A stretch of DNA of 8,421 bases from Candidatus Poseidoniaceae archaeon. Its GTDB lineage: Archaea; Thermoplasmatota; Poseidoniia; Poseidoniales; Poseidoniaceae. Of this stretch, positions 7,013 through 8,421 are shown one piece after another (the first letter of the stretch is position 1; every line of letters begins with the position of its first letter). The translations under genes and the position numbers were made by a program. The notes under the pieces are model-generated. The model was not told the DNA's origin. It did no database searches and worked only from the letters and a program-made list of their open reading frames with translations. The stretch covers positions 1 to 8,421 of the forward strand of contig JAQXFJ010000152.1 of NCBI GenBank assembly GCA_029250385.1. Reading direction: 5' to 3'.

Positions 7013-7125
7013 TTTAAGCCCCCCTTAAGTCGGGAAAACTAAGTCAAACATTTGAACCTCATGCTAAATTTTCTAGACATAAGTCAAAATAACTAGGCAT
7101 GATAAATTCTCGAATAACGAGAAAT
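7013..7125 (-). promoter_or_regulatory. Gap upstream of the receiver gene, likely promoter
   Basis: This 113-base gap is the longest between leftward genes and probably starts a new transcript. Immediately before the proposed CTG the minus strand reads GGGGGGCTTAAA, a G-run that could act as a weak ribosome site. AT-rich TATA-like candidates are AAAATTTAG (about 7064-7072) and GACTTAGTTTT (about 7035-7045). No direct repeat is seen. The promoter call is inferred from gap length and composition only. Confidence 0.3.
7107..7123 (-). terminator. Small hairpin just after the adenylyltransferase stop codon
   Basis: TTCTCG and CGAGAA form a perfect six-base-pair stem around a five-base loop (7107-7112 and 7118-7123), two bases past the stop codon of the ThiF-like gene. 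On the minus strand it is followed by only a short TTTAT, so it may be a weak terminator or a 3'-end stabiliser for the upstream transcript. The stem is short enough to occur by chance. Confidence 0.35.
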
Positions 7126-8280
7126 TCACTCGATATCTGCAGGCAGAGCATTATTCCAAGCCATTATTCCACCGTCTAAATTGTATAATTTATTGCCATC
7201 ATAACCGGCGTTGATAAGATACATTGCTGCCATTTGGGACCGCATGCCACTACGGCATAGCAATATTATATCACTATCTTTTGGAATCAAATCTATTTTT
7301 GACAATATATCCTCATGATTTATCTGTAGATTGGTAAAAGAGATGCGCATTTGAGAAAATTCCATATCTGACCGGACATCGACCAAGAATGGTTGCCATC
7401 CTGATTCTTTCTTACCCTTGTAGTCAGACATTGACAAGTGTTTGAACATGACACCTCCAGTCTTATTCGGTTCTTGAATTTCTCCTTCGCTAGAAACGCC
7501 ATTTGTGCACCAACCATTTTCCTCAAACATAGCTCTTACTTGGTCCAGGTCAACTTCATTGTTGATTTCAGTCTTGGAATACTTTAGCGTCCTAAACTCC
7601 ATTAATTCAGCATCATACAATAATAATCTGCCGGATAGAGTTTTACCATTACCGATAATAGTTTTCAGCACCTCAGTGGCTTGTATTGATCCAATAACAC
7701 CAGGTAAAACACCAAACACTCCGCCTTCGGCACATGAGGGTATTGAATTACTTGGAGGCGGTTCAGGGAATAAATCACGGTAGCATGGACCGCTGTTATA
7801 ATTAAACAAACTGACCTGCCCCTCAAATCTATAGATTGAACCATAGACCCACGGAATGGCGTTAATTCTACACATGTCATCGATTAAATAACGAGTTGGA
7901 ATGTTATCAGTTCCGTCTACTACGATATCATAACCGGAAAATATCTCATTAGCATTATCGGGAGTCAACCTTTGGTTCCAATACTCAACTTTGATTGTTG
8001 GATTTAATTCTAATATCCGGTTTTTTGCTGATTCAGCCTTGCCTTGACCAAGGTTAGATTCAGCATGAATTACTTGCCTTTGAAGATTGGACAGTTCAAT
8101 CTCATCATCATCAATTATGCCAATCTTACCAACACCTGCAGCAGCCAGATATAATATTACGGGACTTCCAAGTCCACCTGCACCAATAACCAACACCTTT
8201 GATTGAGATATTTTTTCTTGACCCTCTGGGCCAACACTGGGTAATGAGATATGTCTAGCATATCTCTGTAAGTCGACCAT
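7126..8280 (-). CDS. MoeB/MoeZ/ThiF-like adenylyltransferase-rhodanese fusion (sulfur-carrier activating)
   Basis: This 384-residue protein should adenylate the C-terminal Gly-Gly of a ubiquitin-like sulfur carrier (MoaD, ThiS or SAMP type) and then load sulfur on it, for molybdopterin, thiamin or tRNA thiolation. The E1-like domain (1 to about 235) starts LQRYARHISLP and has the nucleotide loop VIGAGGLGSP (31-40), DDDEIELSNLQRQ (57-69) with R68, DGTDN (122-126) and PSCAEGGVFGVLPG (181-194) with Cys183. The zinc-binding pairs of MoeB are missing: CYRDLFPEPP has Asp for the second Cys, and there is no C-terminal CPxC, as in MoeZ-type proteins. The rhodanese domain (about 275-384) has the active-site loop LCRSGMRS with Cys342 and ends GGIMAWNNALP. 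ATG 8280 gives the family-typical N-terminus; a GTG at 8346 would overlap the thioredoxin reductase gene. The gene lies 41 bases after that gene. Carrier specificity is not readable here. Confidence 0.92.
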   Translation of the reverse strand: MVDLQRYARHISLPSVGPEGQEKISQSKVLVIGAGGLGSPVILYLAAAGVGKIGIIDDDEIELSNLQRQVIHAESNLGQGKAESAKNRILELNPTIKVEYWNQRLTPDNANEIFSGYDIVVDGTDNIPTRYLIDDMCRINAIPWVYGSIYRFEGQVSLFNYNSGPCYRDLFPEPPPSNSIPSCAEGGVFGVLPGVIGSIQATEVLKTIIGNGKTLSGRLLLYDAELMEFRTLKYSKTEINNEVDLDQVRAMFEENGWCTNGVSSEGEIQEPNKTGGVMFKHLSMSDYKGKKESGWQPFLVDVRSDMEFSQMRISFTNLQINHEDILSKIDLIPKDSDIILLCRSGMRSQMAAMYLINAGYDGNKLYNLDGGIMAWNNALPADIE

Positions 8281-8321
8281 GCTTAGCCGAAGAAACTCTA
8301 ATTCATGAATTATGAGGTTGG

Positions 8322-8421
8322 TCAATGGACAAATTCTTCTAGCCACTTTTCAGCATCCATTGCCGCTTGACAGCCCATTCCAGCGGCGGTAATTGCTTGT
8401 TTATACCTGGTATCAACTACG
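8322..8421 (-). CDS. trxB: Thioredoxin reductase, C-terminal fragment
   Basis: Only the last 32 complete codons are inside the window. They read [20 protein letters not shown], then [12 protein letters not shown] and TGA. This is the C-terminal signature of bacterial/archaeal thioredoxin reductases (VDxxYRQ..TAAGxGCxAA..AExYL), where the FAD-binding domain closes over the flavin. The enzyme passes electrons from NADPH to thioredoxin in the cytoplasm. The CxxC and nucleotide motifs lie outside the window, so activity cannot be checked. It is the first visible gene of the leftward block and precedes the rhodanese-containing adenylyltransferase by 41 bases, which suggests, but does not prove, co-transcription of thiol and sulfur-transfer genes. 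Confidence 0.88.
   Translation of the reverse strand, partial: VVDTRYKQAITAAGMGCQAAMDAEKWLEEFVH

Noticed and set aside
7505..7880. Short open frames on both strands inside the adenylyltransferase gene
   Set aside because: The gene is covered end to end by conserved domains in its own frame, so these are chance frames.
8281..8346. GTG start adding 22 residues to the adenylyltransferase
   Set aside because: The extension overlaps the thioredoxin reductase coding end and adds residues before the usual RYxRHI beginning of the family.
1..8421. CRISPR array, tRNA, rRNA, insertion sequence or prophage signals
   Set aside because: No regularly spaced repeats, cloverleaf-like segments, transposase or phage genes were seen on either strand; gene order looks like housekeeping chromosome.

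Overview
The window looks like ordinary chromosome from a free-living, probably marine, microbe. It is compact, moderately AT-rich (roughly 40% GC by eye), with very short intergenic gaps and many acidic proteins. Shine-Dalgarno sites are weak or absent before most starts, and there are archaeal-style TATA and oligo-T signals. The best guess is an uncultured planktonic euryarchaeon such as Marine Group II/Poseidoniales. This rests on general character rather than a marker gene, so a bacterium is not excluded. There is no rRNA, tRNA, CRISPR array, insertion sequence or phage gene.

Left part (1-1266): the 5' end of a sodium/calcium exchanger-type antiporter reads leftward out of the window. Across a 90-base divergent gap, two genes read rightward: a short aquaporin-family channel and an 87-residue coiled-coil protein with an acidic tail. 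The coiled-coil gene abuts, stop to stop, a long block of leftward genes.

Leftward block (8421 down to 1267), in transcription order: the C-terminus of thioredoxin reductase; a MoeB/MoeZ-type E1-like adenylyltransferase fused to a rhodanese domain; a receiver-domain protein with a large unassigned C-terminal region; a VTT/DedA-type membrane protein overlapping the receiver gene by 4 bases; an 866-residue fused alpha+beta E1 of a 2-oxoacid dehydrogenase complex; and an isocitrate/isopropylmalate-family dehydrogenase. The first two genes belong to thiol and sulfur-transfer chemistry, and the last two to NAD(P)-linked 2-oxoacid or hydroxyacid metabolism. The receiver and VTT genes are probably translationally coupled. 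No E2 or E3 gene of the 2-oxoacid dehydrogenase complex is visible.

Most notable observations: (i) the receiver gene has no ATG, GTG or TTG that would include its whole receiver domain. The first 44 residues, carrying the acidic pair, are open in frame back to a CTG, which suggests a CTG start. (ii) A TTGGCnAA-like word lies 3-12 bases before five start codons, and a partial version precedes the proposed CTG. It may be a local translation or promoter signal. (iii) The aquaporin selectivity-filter positions are non-canonical. (iv) The dehydrogenase combines NADP-type cofactor residues with a substrate loop lacking the isocitrate-specific Asn.
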